NCBI GenBank assembly: GCA_013140695.1 | Contig: JABFSI010000069.1 | Coordinates: 1 to 33,576, forward strand | Origin: Sideroxydans sp. | GTDB lineage: Bacteria; Pseudomonadota; Gammaproteobacteria; Burkholderiales; Gallionellaceae | Length of the DNA stretch: 33,576 nucleotides | Direction: 5' to 3' | Shown: positions 13,462 to 26,106 of the stretch, piece after piece | Layout: every line of letters begins with the position of its first letter | Numbering within the stretch: position 1 is the stretch's first letter | The notes under the pieces: generated by a model | The model's input: only the letters and a program-made list of their open reading frames with translations | The model's database searches: none | Told to the model about the DNA's origin: nothing | Program-made: the position numbers and the translations under genes

Positions 13462-15285
13462 CTATTCCACCGTCACCGATTTAGCAAGATTACGCGGCTT
13501 GTCCACATCCGTTCCCTTTTCCAGCGCTACGTAATAAGCCAGTAGTTGCAAGGGGATGGTATGCAGAATCGGGCTTAAGTAACCCGCGTGTTCGGGCATT
13601 TGCAGGATGTGCACGCCGTCAGATTCTTTCATGTGCGTTTCTGCATCAGCAAACACAAACAACTCGCCGCCGCGTGCTTTAACTTCTTGCAAATTCGACT
13701 TCAGCTTTTCCAACAAAGTGTCATTCGGCGCGACCGATACCACCGGCATGTCTGCATCCACCAGTGCTAATGGACCATGCTTCAACTCTCCTGCAGGATA
13801 GGCTTCGGCGTGAATATAGGAAATTTCTTTGAGCTTGAGCGCGCCTTCGGCTGCAATCGGGAAGTGCATGCCACGACCGAGAAACAAAGCGTGATGCTTG
13901 TTGGCAAAGTGTTTAGCCATCGCAGCAATTTTGGGTTCTAGCGCCAATACTTTTTGCACGGCCGTTGGTAGATGGCGCAACTCATGTAAGAACTGTTGTT
14001 CTTGTGCGGCATCCAGTCGTCCACGCAATTTTGCCAACACCAAGGTCAACAGGAATAGTGCGGCAAGTTGCGTAGTGAAAGCCTTGGTAGAAGCCACGCC
14101 AATTTCGGGGCCCGCACGGGTGAGCAAACGTAATTTGGATTGGCGAATGATGGCGCTTTCGGGCACGTTACAAATGCCTAGCGTGAACGCATGTCCGGTT
14201 GCTTTGGCGTGGATGAGCGCAGCCAAAGTATCTGCCGTTTCTCCCGATTGCGAAATGGTCACCACCAGTGTCTTTGGATTAGGCACGCTGACGCGGTAAC
14301 GATATTCGCTGGCAATTTCTACACTACACGGGATACCTGCAATTTCTTCTAGCCAGTAGCGCGCGACTTGACCCGAATGGTTGCTCGTGCCGCAAGCCAG
14401 AATAAGGATGTTTTCAATTAGCGGAAAAATAGTATTGGCATCTGCTCCGAAAATTCCAGGTACGAGAGATTGGCTGTTGCACACTGATTCCAGTGTGTTC
14501 GCCAGCGCCTGTGGCTGTTCATGAATCTCTTTCTGCATGTAGTGTTGGTACTCACCTAGCTCTACGCTGTCGTTATCCAACTCACTCACGTGCATCGCAC
14601 GTTGCACGACATTGCCCTGCTGATCGAAGATGCGGTAGTTCTCCAAGTTCACTTCGACCACGTCGCCTTCTTCCAGATAGACCACGTTTTTAGTGACCTG
14701 CAACAGCGCCGACATATCTGATGCAACGAAGTGCTCCCCCTCGCCAACACCCAATAACAGCGGGCTACCTTTACGTGCGGCGATGAGTTGATGCGGATTG
14801 TCTGCCGCCACGACACCAATCGCGTAAGCGCCAACCAACTCTTTTAACGCAGTTTGTGTCGCCAGCAACAAGTTACCTTGTTTATAGTGGCTATGAATCA
14901 AGTGTGCGATGACTTCTGTGTCGGTATCAGAAGTGAATTCATAGCCCTGTGCCGTTAATTCGGTACGCAATTCTTCGTAGTTTTCAATGATGCCGTTGTG
15001 CACGACGGCAATCAGATTGCGGCTCATGTGGGGATGCGCATTTCGTTCGCTTGGTACACCGTGGGTCGCCCAACGCGTGTGAGCGATTCCTAACTCGCCA
15101 TAGGTGTGGGCGCTCTTGTCTTTTAATTCCGCCACCCGTCCGGCACTACGCACACGATCAAGCTTGCCCTCATTCACCACGACCAAACCTGCGGAATCAT
15201 ATCCACGATATTCGAGACGCAACAATCCGTTCACTAAAATTGAGACGACGTTTCTTTTGGCAACTGCACCGACGATTCCACACAT
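13462..15285 (-). CDS. glmS: Glutamine-fructose-6-phosphate aminotransferase
   Basis: A 607-residue enzyme making glucosamine-6-phosphate from fructose-6-phosphate and glutamine, the first step toward UDP-GlcNAc for peptidoglycan and LPS. The protein must begin MCGIVGAV because Cys2 becomes the N-terminal nucleophile after Met removal. This fixes the ATG at 15285, with AAGGA at 15296-15300 (minus strand), and excludes the upstream in-frame codons. The glutaminase domain shows HTRWATHG and [12 protein letters not shown]. Two SIS domains follow ([39 protein letters not shown]), and the end [11 protein letters not shown] is canonical. It follows glmU with a 1-base gap, so the two form one unit for hexosamine synthesis. 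No glmS ribozyme is visible, as expected outside Gram-positives. Confidence 0.97.
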   Translation of the reverse strand: MCGIVGAVAKRNVVSILVNGLLRLEYRGYDSAGLVVVNEGKLDRVRSAGRVAELKDKSAHTYGELGIAHTRWATHGVPSERNAHPHMSRNLIAVVHNGIIENYEELRTELTAQGYEFTSDTDTEVIAHLIHSHYKQGNLLLATQTALKELVGAYAIGVVAADNPHQLIAARKGSPLLLGVGEGEHFVASDMSALLQVTKNVVYLEEGDVVEVNLENYRIFDQQGNVVQRAMHVSELDNDSVELGEYQHYMQKEIHEQPQALANTLESVCNSQSLVPGIFGADANTIFPLIENILILACGTSNHSGQVARYWLEEIAGIPCSVEIASEYRYRVSVPNPKTLVVTISQSGETADTLAALIHAKATGHAFTLGICNVPESAIIRQSKLRLLTRAGPEIGVASTKAFTTQLAALFLLTLVLAKLRGRLDAAQEQQFLHELRHLPTAVQKVLALEPKIAAMAKHFANKHHALFLGRGMHFPIAAEGALKLKEISYIHAEAYPAGELKHGPLALVDADMPVVSVAPNDTLLEKLKSNLQEVKARGGELFVFADAETHMKESDGVHILQMPEHAGYLSPILHTIPLQLLAYYVALEKGTDVDKPRNLAKSVTVE

Positions 15286-15286
15286 A

Positions 15287-16651
15287 TTATTTTTTTCCTT
15301 TAACGGGACGTTGCCATCCACTGATTGAAATTTGTTTGCTTCGCGATAAAGTCAACTCGCCTGGCGGCGTATCTTTGGTGATGGTTGAGCCCGCTCCGAT
15401 GGTTGCACCTTTACCAACAGTCACAGGCGCGACTAATTGCGTATCAGAGCCAATGAAAGCATCGTCCTCGATAATGGTACGGAATTTATTTGCGCCGTCG
15501 TAGTTGCAAGTGATGGTGCCCGCACCGATGTTCACGCGCGCACCTACCGTGCTATCGCCAATGTAGCTCAAGTGATTAGCTTTGCTACCTTTGCCAATTT
15601 CGCTGTTTTTAATTTCGACAAAGTTGCCCACATGTGCGTCCTCTGCCAACTTGCTTCCAGGACGCAAGCGCGCGTAAGGGCCGATGTGGCAGTTAGCCCC
15701 CACTTCGCTGCTATCAATGTGGCTGTAGGCCGCTATCTGCGTACCCTGTGCAACACGAGCATGGCGAATGATGCTGTAAGCCCCCACTCGCACGTTGTCA
15801 CCAAGGCTCACTTCGCCTTCAAAAATGCAGCCCACATCAATCTCAACATCGCGACCGCAGGTAAGCGTTCCTCGCACATCGAGTCGCGCTGGATCGGCGA
15901 GTGTGACACCCTGCACCAATAACTTATTGGCAATCGTTTGCTGCAACACGCGTTCCAATGTGGCGAGCTGCGATTTGTTGTTGATGCCTTCCACTTCCCA
16001 GCGTTGCGCGGGTTGTGTTGTTTGCACTGCCATCCCGTCCGCCACTGCCATCGCAACAATATCGGTGAGGTAGTACTCACCTTGTGCATTGTTGTTGCCC
16101 AGCTTGCTCAACCACTCGCGCAATTTTTGCGTGGGTGCGAGCAGGATGCCCGTGTTCACTTCGGTGATTTTTCGTTGCTCCGCATTCGCATCTTTTTCTT
16201 CAACGATGCACTCTACTGCGCCATTCGCGTTACGCACAATGCGACCATATCCCGTCGGACTATCTAGATTTACCGTGAGCAATACCAGGCCATCACCCGC
16301 TTGTTGCATCTGTTGCAACGTCTCGTGTTGCGTCAAAGGCACATCACCATACAACACCAGTGTGCGGCTATCGTCGGTGAGGTGCGGCATCGCTTGTTGT
16401 ACTGCATGACCCGTGCCAAGTTGTGGCTCTTGAATGACGAACTTCGCGCCATAGCTAACCATCGCTTTTGGCACAGCATCACCACCATGTCCATACACCA
16501 CACAAACTTGTTTAGGTTTCAGCTCGCTTGCTCTGTCCAACACGTGTTGTACTAAAGGCTTTCCAGCCAATGCGTGCAGCACTTTAGGCTTGTTTGAGTA
16601 CATGCGCGTGCCTTTGCCGGCAGCGAGGATGACGATGTTCAAAGAATTCAT
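15287..16651 (-). CDS. glmU: Bifunctional GlmU: glucosamine-1-P acetyltransferase / GlcNAc-1-P uridyltransferase
   Basis: A 454-residue enzyme performing the last two steps to UDP-GlcNAc. The N-terminal uridyltransferase domain starts [21 protein letters not shown] and includes [14 protein letters not shown] and YGDVPL. The C-terminal left-handed beta-helix acetyltransferase domain has the hexapeptide rungs and [16 protein letters not shown]. The ATG at 16651 gives the normal length; an ATG four codons upstream (16663) is possible, and neither has a clear ribosome site. It lies after the atp operon terminator, so it probably starts a new transcript with glmS downstream. The C-terminal WQRPVKGKK matches the family end. 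Confidence 0.97.
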   Translation of the reverse strand: MNSLNIVILAAGKGTRMYSNKPKVLHALAGKPLVQHVLDRASELKPKQVCVVYGHGGDAVPKAMVSYGAKFVIQEPQLGTGHAVQQAMPHLTDDSRTLVLYGDVPLTQHETLQQMQQAGDGLVLLTVNLDSPTGYGRIVRNANGAVECIVEEKDANAEQRKITEVNTGILLAPTQKLREWLSKLGNNNAQGEYYLTDIVAMAVADGMAVQTTQPAQRWEVEGINNKSQLATLERVLQQTIANKLLVQGVTLADPARLDVRGTLTCGRDVEIDVGCIFEGEVSLGDNVRVGAYSIIRHARVAQGTQIAAYSHIDSSEVGANCHIGPYARLRPGSKLAEDAHVGNFVEIKNSEIGKGSKANHLSYIGDSTVGARVNIGAGTITCNYDGANKFRTIIEDDAFIGSDTQLVAPVTVGKGATIGAGSTITKDTPPGELTLSRSKQISISGWQRPVKGKK

Positions 16652-16690
16652 ATTCAAGGCCATTTTGTATGAAGACGAAGTATATCGTTC

Positions 16691-16724
16691 AGACAACAAA
16701 AAAGCAGCCGAGGCTGCTTTTTGT
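16691..16724 (-). terminator. Terminator at the end of the atp operon
   Basis: AAAGCAGC (16701-16708) pairs with GCTGCTTT (16713-16720) around a CGAG tetraloop, with an A-run on one side and a T-run on the other. It can work in both directions. It lies 22 bases beyond the atpC stop and 50 bases before the glmU start. Confidence 0.9.
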
Positions 16725-16745
16725 TGATTACTTTTACAGCATTAC

Positions 16746-17168
16746 TTAATGCGTGTGCTTGCGCATTTGCGAAATGGCTCGTAGTTGCGCCAGTGCTTCC
16801 GCCAACTCTGCTTGCGCAGCGGCATAGTCAATGTCAGAACTACGATTTTTCATCGCTTCTTCAGCCGCTTGCTTGGCTTCCAATGCACGCGCTTCATCTA
16901 GGTCGGCACCACGAATCGCGGTATCCGCCAAAATAGTGACAACGCTAGGTTGCACTTCCAACATGCCACCCGACACATAAATCAGCAGTTCTTCTTGGTC
17001 AGGTTGCTTGATGCGCACTGCGCCCGGTTTGATGCGGGTCATTAGTGCGGTGTGACGCGGATAGATTCCTAACTCGCCCATTTCGCCTGGAACAACGACG
17101 AACTCAGCTAAGCCAGAGAAAATCTGCGCTTCTGCGCTCACTACGTCCACATGTACGGTCATTGCCAT
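16746..17168 (-). CDS. atpC: ATP synthase epsilon subunit (F1)
   Basis: A 140-residue subunit of the F1 central stalk that links gamma to the c-ring and can inhibit ATP hydrolysis. The beta-sandwich domain begins [39 protein letters not shown] (conserved GELGI and HTALM region) and the C-terminus is a two-helix arm rich in Ala, Glu and Arg. MAMT matches the E. coli start. It is last in the atp operon, 18 bases after atpD, followed by a terminator. Confidence 0.97.
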   Translation of the reverse strand: MAMTVHVDVVSAEAQIFSGLAEFVVVPGEMGELGIYPRHTALMTRIKPGAVRIKQPDQEELLIYVSGGMLEVQPSVVTILADTAIRGADLDEARALEAKQAAEEAMKNRSSDIDYAAAQAELAEALAQLRAISQMRKHTH

Positions 17169-17186
17169 GGTTGCTCCCGATTAGTA

Positions 17187-18620
<1,434 letters not shown>

Positions 18621-18675
18621 CTAAGTTAATTCTAAATTCTTTGGCTAACTCAACTTAAGCTAGCAGTTATGCTAA

Positions 18676-19545
18676 TTAGGCCAGCGCCGCTGCCCCGCCC
18701 ACGATTTCCGAAATTTCCTTGGTAATCGCTGCTTGACGTGCTTTGTTGTAGACCAGCTTAAGCTCGCTAATAACACTCTTCGCGTTATCAGAAGCCGCCT
18801 TCATCGCCACCATACGTGAACTTTGTTCAGAAGCGATATTCTCTACCACCGCTTGATACACCAAAGATTCGATGTAACGCAGTAGCAAATCATCAATCAC
18901 TTTCTTGGCATCAGGTTCGTAGATGTAGTCCCAAGTGGCGGTAGAGGTTGTTTCCAACTTTTCGCTAGGCAGAGGTAACAGCTGCTCAATACGTGGCTCT
19001 TGGCGCATCGTATTGATGAAGTGGTTATAGCCCAAGTAGATGGCATCAATCTCGCCTGCCACATACGCGTCCAGCATCGCCTTGACCGTACCAATTAGCT
19101 TTTCAACATGCGGTACATCACCAATACCCACCAAGTGCGATTGAACTTTCGCGCCAATACGGTTCATAAAGCCAAAGCCTTTATTACCGATTGGGCATAC
19201 GAGCAAACCTTTGCCTTCGCCTTCCCACTCCTTCATGTCATTCACAGCCAAGCGCAATAGGTTGGTATTCAAACCACCGCACAGGCCTTTATCTGAAGTG
19301 ACAACGATTAGACCCACGTTCTTTTCACTTTCACGTTTCACCAAGAATGCGTGCTTGTATTCTGGGTTTGCGCGAGACAAGTGAGCAGCTACGTTGCGGA
19401 TCTTTTCGGCGTAGGGACGAGCGGCACGCATGCGTTCCTGCGCTCTGCGCATTTTCGCTGCTGCCACCATCTCCATCGCACGGGTGATCTTGCGCGTATT
19501 TTCAACGCTCTTGATCTTGGTGCGAATCTCTTTACTGCCGGCCAT
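18676..19545 (-). CDS. atpG: ATP synthase gamma subunit (F1 rotor)
   Basis: A 289-residue subunit whose long N- and C-terminal helices form the rotating shaft inside the alpha3beta3 ring. The N-terminal [30 protein letters not shown] region and the C-terminal [14 protein letters not shown]...[20 protein letters not shown] are the conserved helices. It starts 13 bases after the atpA stop, with GGCGAGGTGAG just before the ATG as a strong ribosome site. Confidence 0.97.
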   Translation of the reverse strand: MAGSKEIRTKIKSVENTRKITRAMEMVAAAKMRRAQERMRAARPYAEKIRNVAAHLSRANPEYKHAFLVKRESEKNVGLIVVTSDKGLCGGLNTNLLRLAVNDMKEWEGEGKGLLVCPIGNKGFGFMNRIGAKVQSHLVGIGDVPHVEKLIGTVKAMLDAYVAGEIDAIYLGYNHFINTMRQEPRIEQLLPLPSEKLETTSTATWDYIYEPDAKKVIDDLLLRYIESLVYQAVVENIASEQSSRMVAMKAASDNAKSVISELKLVYNKARQAAITKEISEIVGGAAALA

Positions 19546-19558
19546 AACTCACCTCGCC

Positions 19559-21100
19559 TTAATAGACTGCTGTTGCCTTGAAGGATTCAATTGCCGCTAC
19601 CAACAACTTTTCGTTGTCTGCTGACAAGTCTTTGCTAGATTCAATTGCATCCATCAATGGCTTGTTCTTTGACAACAGGAATGCATGCAAGGCGGACTCA
19701 AATGCCAAAACCTTAGGAACAGGCACATCATCAAAGTAACCCTTGTTGACAGTGAACAGTGTCGCCGCCATTTTGGAAACCGACAGAGGAGCATATTGCA
19801 ATTGTTTCATCAGCTCAGTCACGATTTTGCCGCGCTCGAGTTGCTTACGTGTCGCTTCGTCCAAGTCGGAAGCGAATTGGGCGAATGCAGCCAATTCACG
19901 ATATTGCGCCAGCGCCAGACGCACACCGCCACCCAGCTTCTTGATGACTTTAGTTTGCGCTGCACCACCCACACGTGACACCGAGATACCGGCGTTAATC
20001 GCAGGACGAACACCCGCGTTAAACAGGTCGGACTCCAAGAAGATCTGACCATCAGTAATCGAAATCACGTTGGTTGGAACGAAAGCAGAAACGTCACCCG
20101 CTTGTGTCTCAATCACAGGAAGAGCGGTCAAAGAACCTGTCTTACCCTTAACTGCGCCTTTAGTGAAAGCCTCAACGTACTCGGCATTCACACGTGCAGA
20201 ACGCTCAAGCAAACGGGAGTGGAGATAGAACACGTCGCCTGGATAAGCTTCACGACCAGGAGGACGGCGCAACAACAGTGAAATTTGACGATACGCCCAA
20301 GCTTGCTTAGTCAAATCATCATAAACAATCAGTGCATCTTCGCCACGGTCACGGAAGTATTCACCCATGGTGCAACCTGCGTACGGAGCCAAGAATTGCA
20401 TCGCGGCAGAATCAGAAGCAGTCGCTGCAACAATGATGGTGTATTCCAGTGCGCCATGCTCTTCAAGCTTGCGAACTACGTTTGCAACAGTCGATGCTTT
20501 CTGACCAATCGCCACATAGACGCAGGTCATATTTTGACCCTTTTGGTTAATGATGGCATCTACTGCTACCGCTGTCTTACCTGTTTGGCGGTCACCGATA
20601 ATCAGTTCGCGCTGACCACGACCCACTGGAACCATTGAGTCAATCGCCTTCAATCCTGTTTGCACAGGTTGATCAACTGATTTACGAGCAATAACGCCTG
20701 GCGCTACTTTTTCGATCTTGTCAGTTAGCTTAGCGTTGATTGGACCTTTACCGTCAATCGGCTGACCCAACGCATTCACTACACGACCACACAATTCAGG
20801 GCCCACAGGCACTTCCAAAATACGACCGGTACATTTAACCGTATCGCCTTCGGTGATGTGTTCGTATTCACCCAAAATAACCGCACCCACAGAGTCACGC
20901 TCAAGATTCAGCGCCAAACCGAATGTGTTACCGGGGAATTCCAACATTTCGCCTTGCATCACGTCGGACAAACCGTGGACGCGGACGATACCGTCAGTCA
21001 CGCTGACCACCGTACCTTCAGTGCGCGCTTGGGTCAGTGCTTCGAAGTTCTCGATGCGACTGCGAATCAAATTACTAATTTCGGAAGGATTGAGCTTCAT
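19559..21100 (-). CDS. atpA: ATP synthase alpha subunit (F1)
   Basis: A 513-residue non-catalytic nucleotide-binding subunit of F1. The N-terminus [17 protein letters not shown] contacts delta and the stator. The P-loop [15 protein letters not shown], the [16 protein letters not shown]alker B region and the alpha-family [20 protein letters not shown] block are all present. The length equals that of E. coli AtpA (513). It sits 30 bases after atpH with AAGGAAATCC before the start. Confidence 0.98.
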   Translation of the reverse strand: MKLNPSEISNLIRSRIENFEALTQARTEGTVVSVTDGIVRVHGLSDVMQGEMLEFPGNTFGLALNLERDSVGAVILGEYEHITEGDTVKCTGRILEVPVGPELCGRVVNALGQPIDGKGPINAKLTDKIEKVAPGVIARKSVDQPVQTGLKAIDSMVPVGRGQRELIIGDRQTGKTAVAVDAIINQKGQNMTCVYVAIGQKASTVANVVRKLEEHGALEYTIIVAATASDSAAMQFLAPYAGCTMGEYFRDRGEDALIVYDDLTKQAWAYRQISLLLRRPPGREAYPGDVFYLHSRLLERSARVNAEYVEAFTKGAVKGKTGSLTALPVIETQAGDVSAFVPTNVISITDGQIFLESDLFNAGVRPAINAGISVSRVGGAAQTKVIKKLGGGVRLALAQYRELAAFAQFASDLDEATRKQLERGKIVTELMKQLQYAPLSVSKMAATLFTVNKGYFDDVPVPKVLAFESALHAFLLSKNKPLMDAIESSKDLSADNEKLLVAAIESFKATAVY

Positions 21101-21130
21101 CTGGATTTCCTTATTCTTGATAATTCTTTA

Positions 21131-21664
21131 TCAGGCTAGGGCATTCGCCATTTCGCCAAGGCGGGTTCGCGCAGAACCGTCAATCACCTTGTCACCGGCG
21201 CGAATGACCACGCCACCCAACAAATCTTTTTTGACGTTACACGCCAACTTAATTTCTCGACCTAAACGCTTTTTCAGCGATGCGACAATTTTCTCTTGTT
21301 GTGCGACAGACAACTCGAATGCCGAATCGACCACCACATTAACTGTCTTTTCTGCTTCCGCCTTGAGTGCTTCAAAGTGGGCAGCAATTTCTGGCAGCTC
21401 TAACAAGCGTTGATTGTCGGCCAAGACGCGAACAAAGTTGCGTTGCTGATTGCTAGCACCTGTACCTACCAGCGCATCCATCAGTTCCGCAACTTTTGCC
21501 TTGGATACTTTGGGGCTGCTTACAACTGCGCGCAATTCCGCGTGTTGCACCGCCTCTGCCAAAGCAATAATCATCTCCGACCATGTCTTTAGTGCATTTA
21601 GCTTTTGTGCTTCTTCAAATGCCGCTTGAGCATAAGGACGCGCAGTTGTAATGGCTTGGGACAT
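21131..21664 (-). CDS. atpH: ATP synthase delta subunit (F1 stator)
   Basis: A 177-residue subunit joining the top of F1 to the b-subunit stalk. ARPYAQAAFEEA near the start is the typical opening helix, and the C-terminal domain has LGGVVIRAGDKVIDGSARTRL, the signature of the family. It starts 5 bases after the atpF stop, the usual tight spacing. Confidence 0.96.
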   Translation of the reverse strand: MSQAITTARPYAQAAFEEAQKLNALKTWSEMIIALAEAVQHAELRAVVSSPKVSKAKVAELMDALVGTGASNQQRNFVRVLADNQRLLELPEIAAHFEALKAEAEKTVNVVVDSAFELSVAQQEKIVASLKKRLGREIKLACNVKKDLLGGVVIRAGDKVIDGSARTRLGEMANALA

Positions 21665-21669
21665 AGCGA

Positions 21670-22140
21670 TTAGATTTCCGCAACAAGTTTATCGAGCAAA
21701 TCGTTGTGAGCTTTGGGATCAATTTCACGACCCAGAATCTTGCTTGCTCCTGCCAGCGCAATGCTGGACACTTGCGTGCGAAGTTGTTCTTTAGCGCGAA
21801 AGACTTCTTGATCAATCTCAGCTTTAGCGCCCGCAACAATGCGATCACCTTCCACTTTAGCTTGATTTTTAGCTTCCTCAACGATTTCACTACCGCGCTT
21901 TTCGCCGTTAGCAATAATGTCGCCTGCCTTGGCTTTAGCTTCGCGCAAAATTTCAGCGGAGCGTTTAGCAGCAAGTTCCAAATCGAGCTTGGCGCGTTCA
22001 GCATCAGCCAAACCATCCGCGATTTGTTTCTTACGCGCATCCAATGCGGCAACGATCGGAGTCCAGACAAACTTCATGCTGAACCACACGAACAAAGCGA
22101 ACATGATGGTCTGGGCGAGAAGAGTTGCATTGATATTCAT
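21670..22140 (-). CDS. atpF: ATP synthase b subunit (Fo stator)
   Basis: A 156-residue subunit with one N-terminal membrane helix (NATLLAQTIMFALFVWFSMKFVW). A long charged coiled coil follows, rich in Ala, Glu and Lys, that dimerises and reaches delta. Length equals E. coli subunit b. Only one b gene is seen, not the b/b' pair of phototrophs. AAGGAAGC lies just before the ATG. Confidence 0.97.
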   Translation of the reverse strand: MNINATLLAQTIMFALFVWFSMKFVWTPIVAALDARKKQIADGLADAERAKLDLELAAKRSAEILREAKAKAGDIIANGEKRGSEIVEEAKNQAKVEGDRIVAGAKAEIDQEVFRAKEQLRTQVSSIALAGASKILGREIDPKAHNDLLDKLVAEI

Positions 22141-22182
22141 GCAAGCTTCCTTTCTTTATTATGCGTTTGGTGTTGTAGGGAA

Positions 22183-22440
<258 letters not shown>

Positions 22441-22467
22441 TTAATACAAAGTTAAAGTGAAACGAAA

Positions 22468-23340
<873 letters not shown>

Positions 23341-23344
23341 CTAT

Positions 23345-23809
23345 CTATTCAGTCTTAATTCGCAAAAACAAACGGGCCGTGAGTAGCACCGTCTGACCTA
23401 ATACAAATCCGCCCAACACTGCAAGCGGCAACTTTAGTACCGCCATAACCAAAATTAGCGATACAACGACTGCCATAAAACGCTCGGCAGCGTAGAAATA
23501 TAAAAGCCGTAATTGAAGATGTGCATCATGGGCTGAACGCTGATTTGCTCGAGACATTCTCCAAGCCATCAAGGCGCCATTGAGAACGGAAACTCCTCCC
23601 CCACTCAACACCGCTATCGCATACTGCGGCGTTGCCCCAAAACTGAAGACACAGACACTAGCGACTACTACAAAAATAAATTGCAACCCTGTAATTCGCT
23701 GTGCTTGTTTTTTTTCTTGTGCTTCTGCTTTTAGGAGCGCGGCGATAATAGCGGCGTTTAATGGGGGTGTCAAACAGTCTTCTGCTTTTTCACCCACTGC
23801 CTTTGTCAA
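23345..23809 (-). CDS. atpI: ATP synthase accessory protein I
   Basis: A predicted 154-residue membrane protein at the head of the atp operon, with four hydrophobic segments (FIFVVVASVCVFSFG, YAIAVLSGGGVSVLNGAL, FMAVVVSLILVMAVLKL, AVLGGFVLGQTVLL). AtpI is thought to help c-ring assembly and is not part of the finished enzyme. The frame opens with a TTG at 23809 that overlaps the parB stop by four bases (TTGA), and a GTG at 23797 is the main alternative. The N-terminus is longer and more charged than in E. coli AtpI (about 126 residues), so the true start may lie further in. Confidence 0.85.
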   Translation of the reverse strand: MTKAVGEKAEDCLTPPLNAAIIAALLKAEAQEKKQAQRITGLQFIFVVVASVCVFSFGATPQYAIAVLSGGGVSVLNGALMAWRMSRANQRSAHDAHLQLRLLYFYAAERFMAVVVSLILVMAVLKLPLAVLGGFVLGQTVLLTARLFLRIKTE

Positions 23810-24672
23810 TTACCGCCCCGCCCAAGCTTGCTAATTAAATCACTCAACTGGTCATTGTTCGAAAAATCAATGACTAGTTTGCCTGCCCCACCCTTGCCGT
23901 TTTTAATGACTACGCGTGTTCCCAACTTTGCACTTAACTCTTCTTCTATGCGCGCTGTATCACGATCAATTTTAGGAGGCTGTTTAACTTGTCTTTGCAC
24001 GGGTGTTTCGCCGTGTTGTTGAACCAACTTTTCCGCTTCACGCACAGAAAGCTTTTCCATCACAATTTTATTCGCCAACAAAATTTGTTGCGCAGCTTCC
24101 AATGGCAACACTGCTCGTGCGTGTCCCATATCAAGTAGCCCATCCATCAACATTTCTTGCACATCCTGCGGCAACTTCAGCAAGCGTAATAAATTACTTG
24201 CTGCACTACGTGAGCGCCCTACCGCATCTGCTGCTGCTTGGTGCGTCATTTGAAATTCATCAATCAAGCGCTGAATACCGATGGCTTCTTCCAATGGATT
24301 CAAATCTTCGCGTTGAATATTTTCAATTAGCGCCATAGCCAGCACAGCTCTGTCTTCTACTTTTCGAACTAAAACAGGCACCTGTTTCAGTTCCGCAATT
24401 TGGGCCGCGCGCCAGCGTCGCTCACCCGCAATAATTTCATACATTCCATTCGGCAATTCACGCGCCAAAATAGGCTGCATTACTCCTTGCGCTCTAATTG
24501 AGTTGGCCAATTCATTCAGCGAAGTTTCGTCCATACGACTGCGTGGCTGATATTTCCCTGGTCGTAATTGATCGACCTTCAATTCGCGTAACGCATCGTT
24601 TACTTTAGGAGCACTACTGCCCATCAATAATGCATCCAACCCACGTCCCAATCCTTTGTTTGCTACCACCAT
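23806..24672 (-). CDS. parB: Chromosome-partitioning protein ParB
   Basis: A 288-residue CTP-dependent DNA clamp that loads at parS and spreads. Visible parts are the N-terminal GLGRGLDALL that contacts ParA, the nucleotide-binding motif GERRWRAAQIA preceded by QPILAREL, and the ENIQREDLNPLEEA block. A helix-turn-helix follows in MTHQAAADAVGRSRSAASNLLRLL, then a C-terminal dimerisation domain. The ATG at 24672 has AGGAAA upstream. A perfect parS lies 3.4 kb away at 28063-28078. It is 25 bases after parA and overlaps the atpI frame. Confidence 0.96.
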   Translation of the reverse strand: MVVANKGLGRGLDALLMGSSAPKVNDALRELKVDQLRPGKYQPRSRMDETSLNELANSIRAQGVMQPILARELPNGMYEIIAGERRWRAAQIAELKQVPVLVRKVEDRAVLAMALIENIQREDLNPLEEAIGIQRLIDEFQMTHQAAADAVGRSRSAASNLLRLLKLPQDVQEMLMDGLLDMGHARAVLPLEAAQQILLANKIVMEKLSVREAEKLVQQHGETPVQRQVKQPPKIDRDTARIEEELSAKLGTRVVIKNGKGGAGKLVIDFSNNDQLSDLISKLGRGGN

Positions 24673-24697
24673 GATTTTTTCCTATCGCATTAATTAT

Positions 24698-25474
24698 TTA
24701 GTTTGTGATGATTGATGCGTTATTCATCAACTCACCCGCCAGCGCCAAATAGGCTTGCGTTCCCTTTGATTGCGCATCATGACAAAGCACCGGTACACCA
24801 TAACTTGGCGCTTCCGCTAATCGCACATTGCGAGGAATAACGGTGCGATATACCTTGTCTCCAAAGTGCTGCTGCAATTGATCTGAAACTTGTTGGGCCA
24901 GGGAGTTACGCGGATCAAACATGGTGCGCAGCAAGCCTTCTATTTCTAAATCTGGATTCAAATTTTCACGTACTTTGCGAATGGTATTCACTAGGTCACT
25001 TAAACCCTCCAGCGCGTAATACTCACACTGCATAGGGATCATCACAGAACGCGCGGCGCACAGTCCATTCAAGGTTAGTAAGTTAAGTGCTGGCGGGCAA
25101 TCAACTAGAATATAGTCATATTCCTCCACAACCTGCTCAAGCGCATTTTTGAGCCTCATCTCGCGCCCCTCAACTCCCACCAATTCAATTTCCGCACCCG
25201 CCAAATCTCGGTTAGCGGGAATAACGTCGTAACCACCTTTTTCCGATGCAATGCGCGCTTGAGCAACAGTCGCTTCATCTAACAGCACGTGATAAATTGA
25301 AGTTTGCAGGTCGCCCTTATTAATTCCACTTCCCATGGTCGCATTACCTTGTGGATCCAGATCCACCAACAACACGCGTTTTTTAGCGGCGGCTAGACTA
25401 GCGGCCAAATTGACGGTGGTTGTGGTTTTACCCACCCCCCCTTTTTGGTTCGTGATCGCCATTATTTTTGTCAT
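24698..25474 (-). CDS. parA: Chromosome-partitioning ATPase ParA
   Basis: A 258-residue deviant Walker ATPase that moves ParB-parS complexes over the nucleoid. The deviant P-loop KGGVGKTTTTVNLAASL starts at about residue 11, with DLDPQGNATMGSG and DCPPALNLLTLN as the other Walker elements. It has no N-terminal helix-turn-helix, so it is of the short chromosomal (Soj) type rather than the long P1-plasmid type. The ATG overlaps the rsmG stop by four bases and has GGAGGAGC upstream, a strong site. Confidence 0.97.
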   Translation of the reverse strand: MTKIMAITNQKGGVGKTTTTVNLAASLAAAKKRVLLVDLDPQGNATMGSGINKGDLQTSIYHVLLDEATVAQARIASEKGGYDVIPANRDLAGAEIELVGVEGREMRLKNALEQVVEEYDYILVDCPPALNLLTLNGLCAARSVMIPMQCEYYALEGLSDLVNTIRKVRENLNPDLEIEGLLRTMFDPRNSLAQQVSDQLQQHFGDKVYRTVIPRNVRLAEAPSYGVPVLCHDAQSKGTQAYLALAGELMNNASIITN

Positions 25475-26106
25475 GCCGTGCGCTCCTCCAATATCTTTGC
25501 AATCACCAAACTACGTGCCGCATTTACTCCTGGAACTTTGAGTTGAATAACTTGCTCGATTTCACATCCATCAGGAATGCTTGCCAACTCATCTTCTGGC
25601 ACGCCTTTCATTGCCACCCACCGTCCCTTGGATGCAAGCAAATGCCGGCTGACCCGTACAAAATCCCCTAGCTCAGCAAAAGCACGGGAAATGATTCCAT
25701 CAAAAGAATAGTCAGGATTCCACTCTTCAACGCGCCCACAGTGGACACTTACATTGCTCAAACCCAGTTCAATTGCAGCTTGCTGAACAAACCCCGTTTT
25801 TTTGCTATTACTATCTAACAACGTAAATTGCCAATCAGGACGTGCAATTGCCAATACCAAACCAGGCATTCCCCCGCCACTCCCCACATCCAACCACCGC
25901 CCTTCCCAAAGGTGGGGTAATACAGCAAGACTATCCAGTAAGTGGTGACTCACCATCTCGGACTTGCCACGAATAGCTGTGAGATTAAATACTTTGTTCC
26001 ATTTGTGCAGCAAATCTACATAAGCCAACAGCTTGGTCTGCGTACTTTCCGATAGATCCAAGTTTAATTCTGCAACGCCCGTCCGTAATATTTTGGCGTT
26101 ATTCAT
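25471..26106 (-). CDS. rsmG: 16S rRNA (guanine-527-N7) methyltransferase
   Basis: A 211-residue SAM-dependent enzyme that methylates G527 in the 530 loop of 16S rRNA; its loss gives low-level streptomycin resistance in other bacteria. The core shows [43 protein letters not shown] (the SAM site) and [14 protein letters not shown]. It overlaps mnmG by four bases upstream and parA by four downstream, the classic gidAB-soj order. Confidence 0.97.
   Translation of the reverse strand: MNNAKILRTGVAELNLDLSESTQTKLLAYVDLLHKWNKVFNLTAIRGKSEMVSHHLLDSLAVLPHLWEGRWLDVGSGGGMPGLVLAIARPDWQFTLLDSNSKKTGFVQQAAIELGLSNVSVHCGRVEEWNPDYSFDGIISRAFAELGDFVRVSRHLLASKGRWVAMKGVPEDELASIPDGCEIEQVIQLKVPGVNAARSLVIAKILEERTA

Noticed and set aside
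15437..15922. A 161-codon plus-strand frame opposite glmU
   Set aside because: It mirrors the hexapeptide repeats of GlmU; the pattern is a by-product of those repeats.
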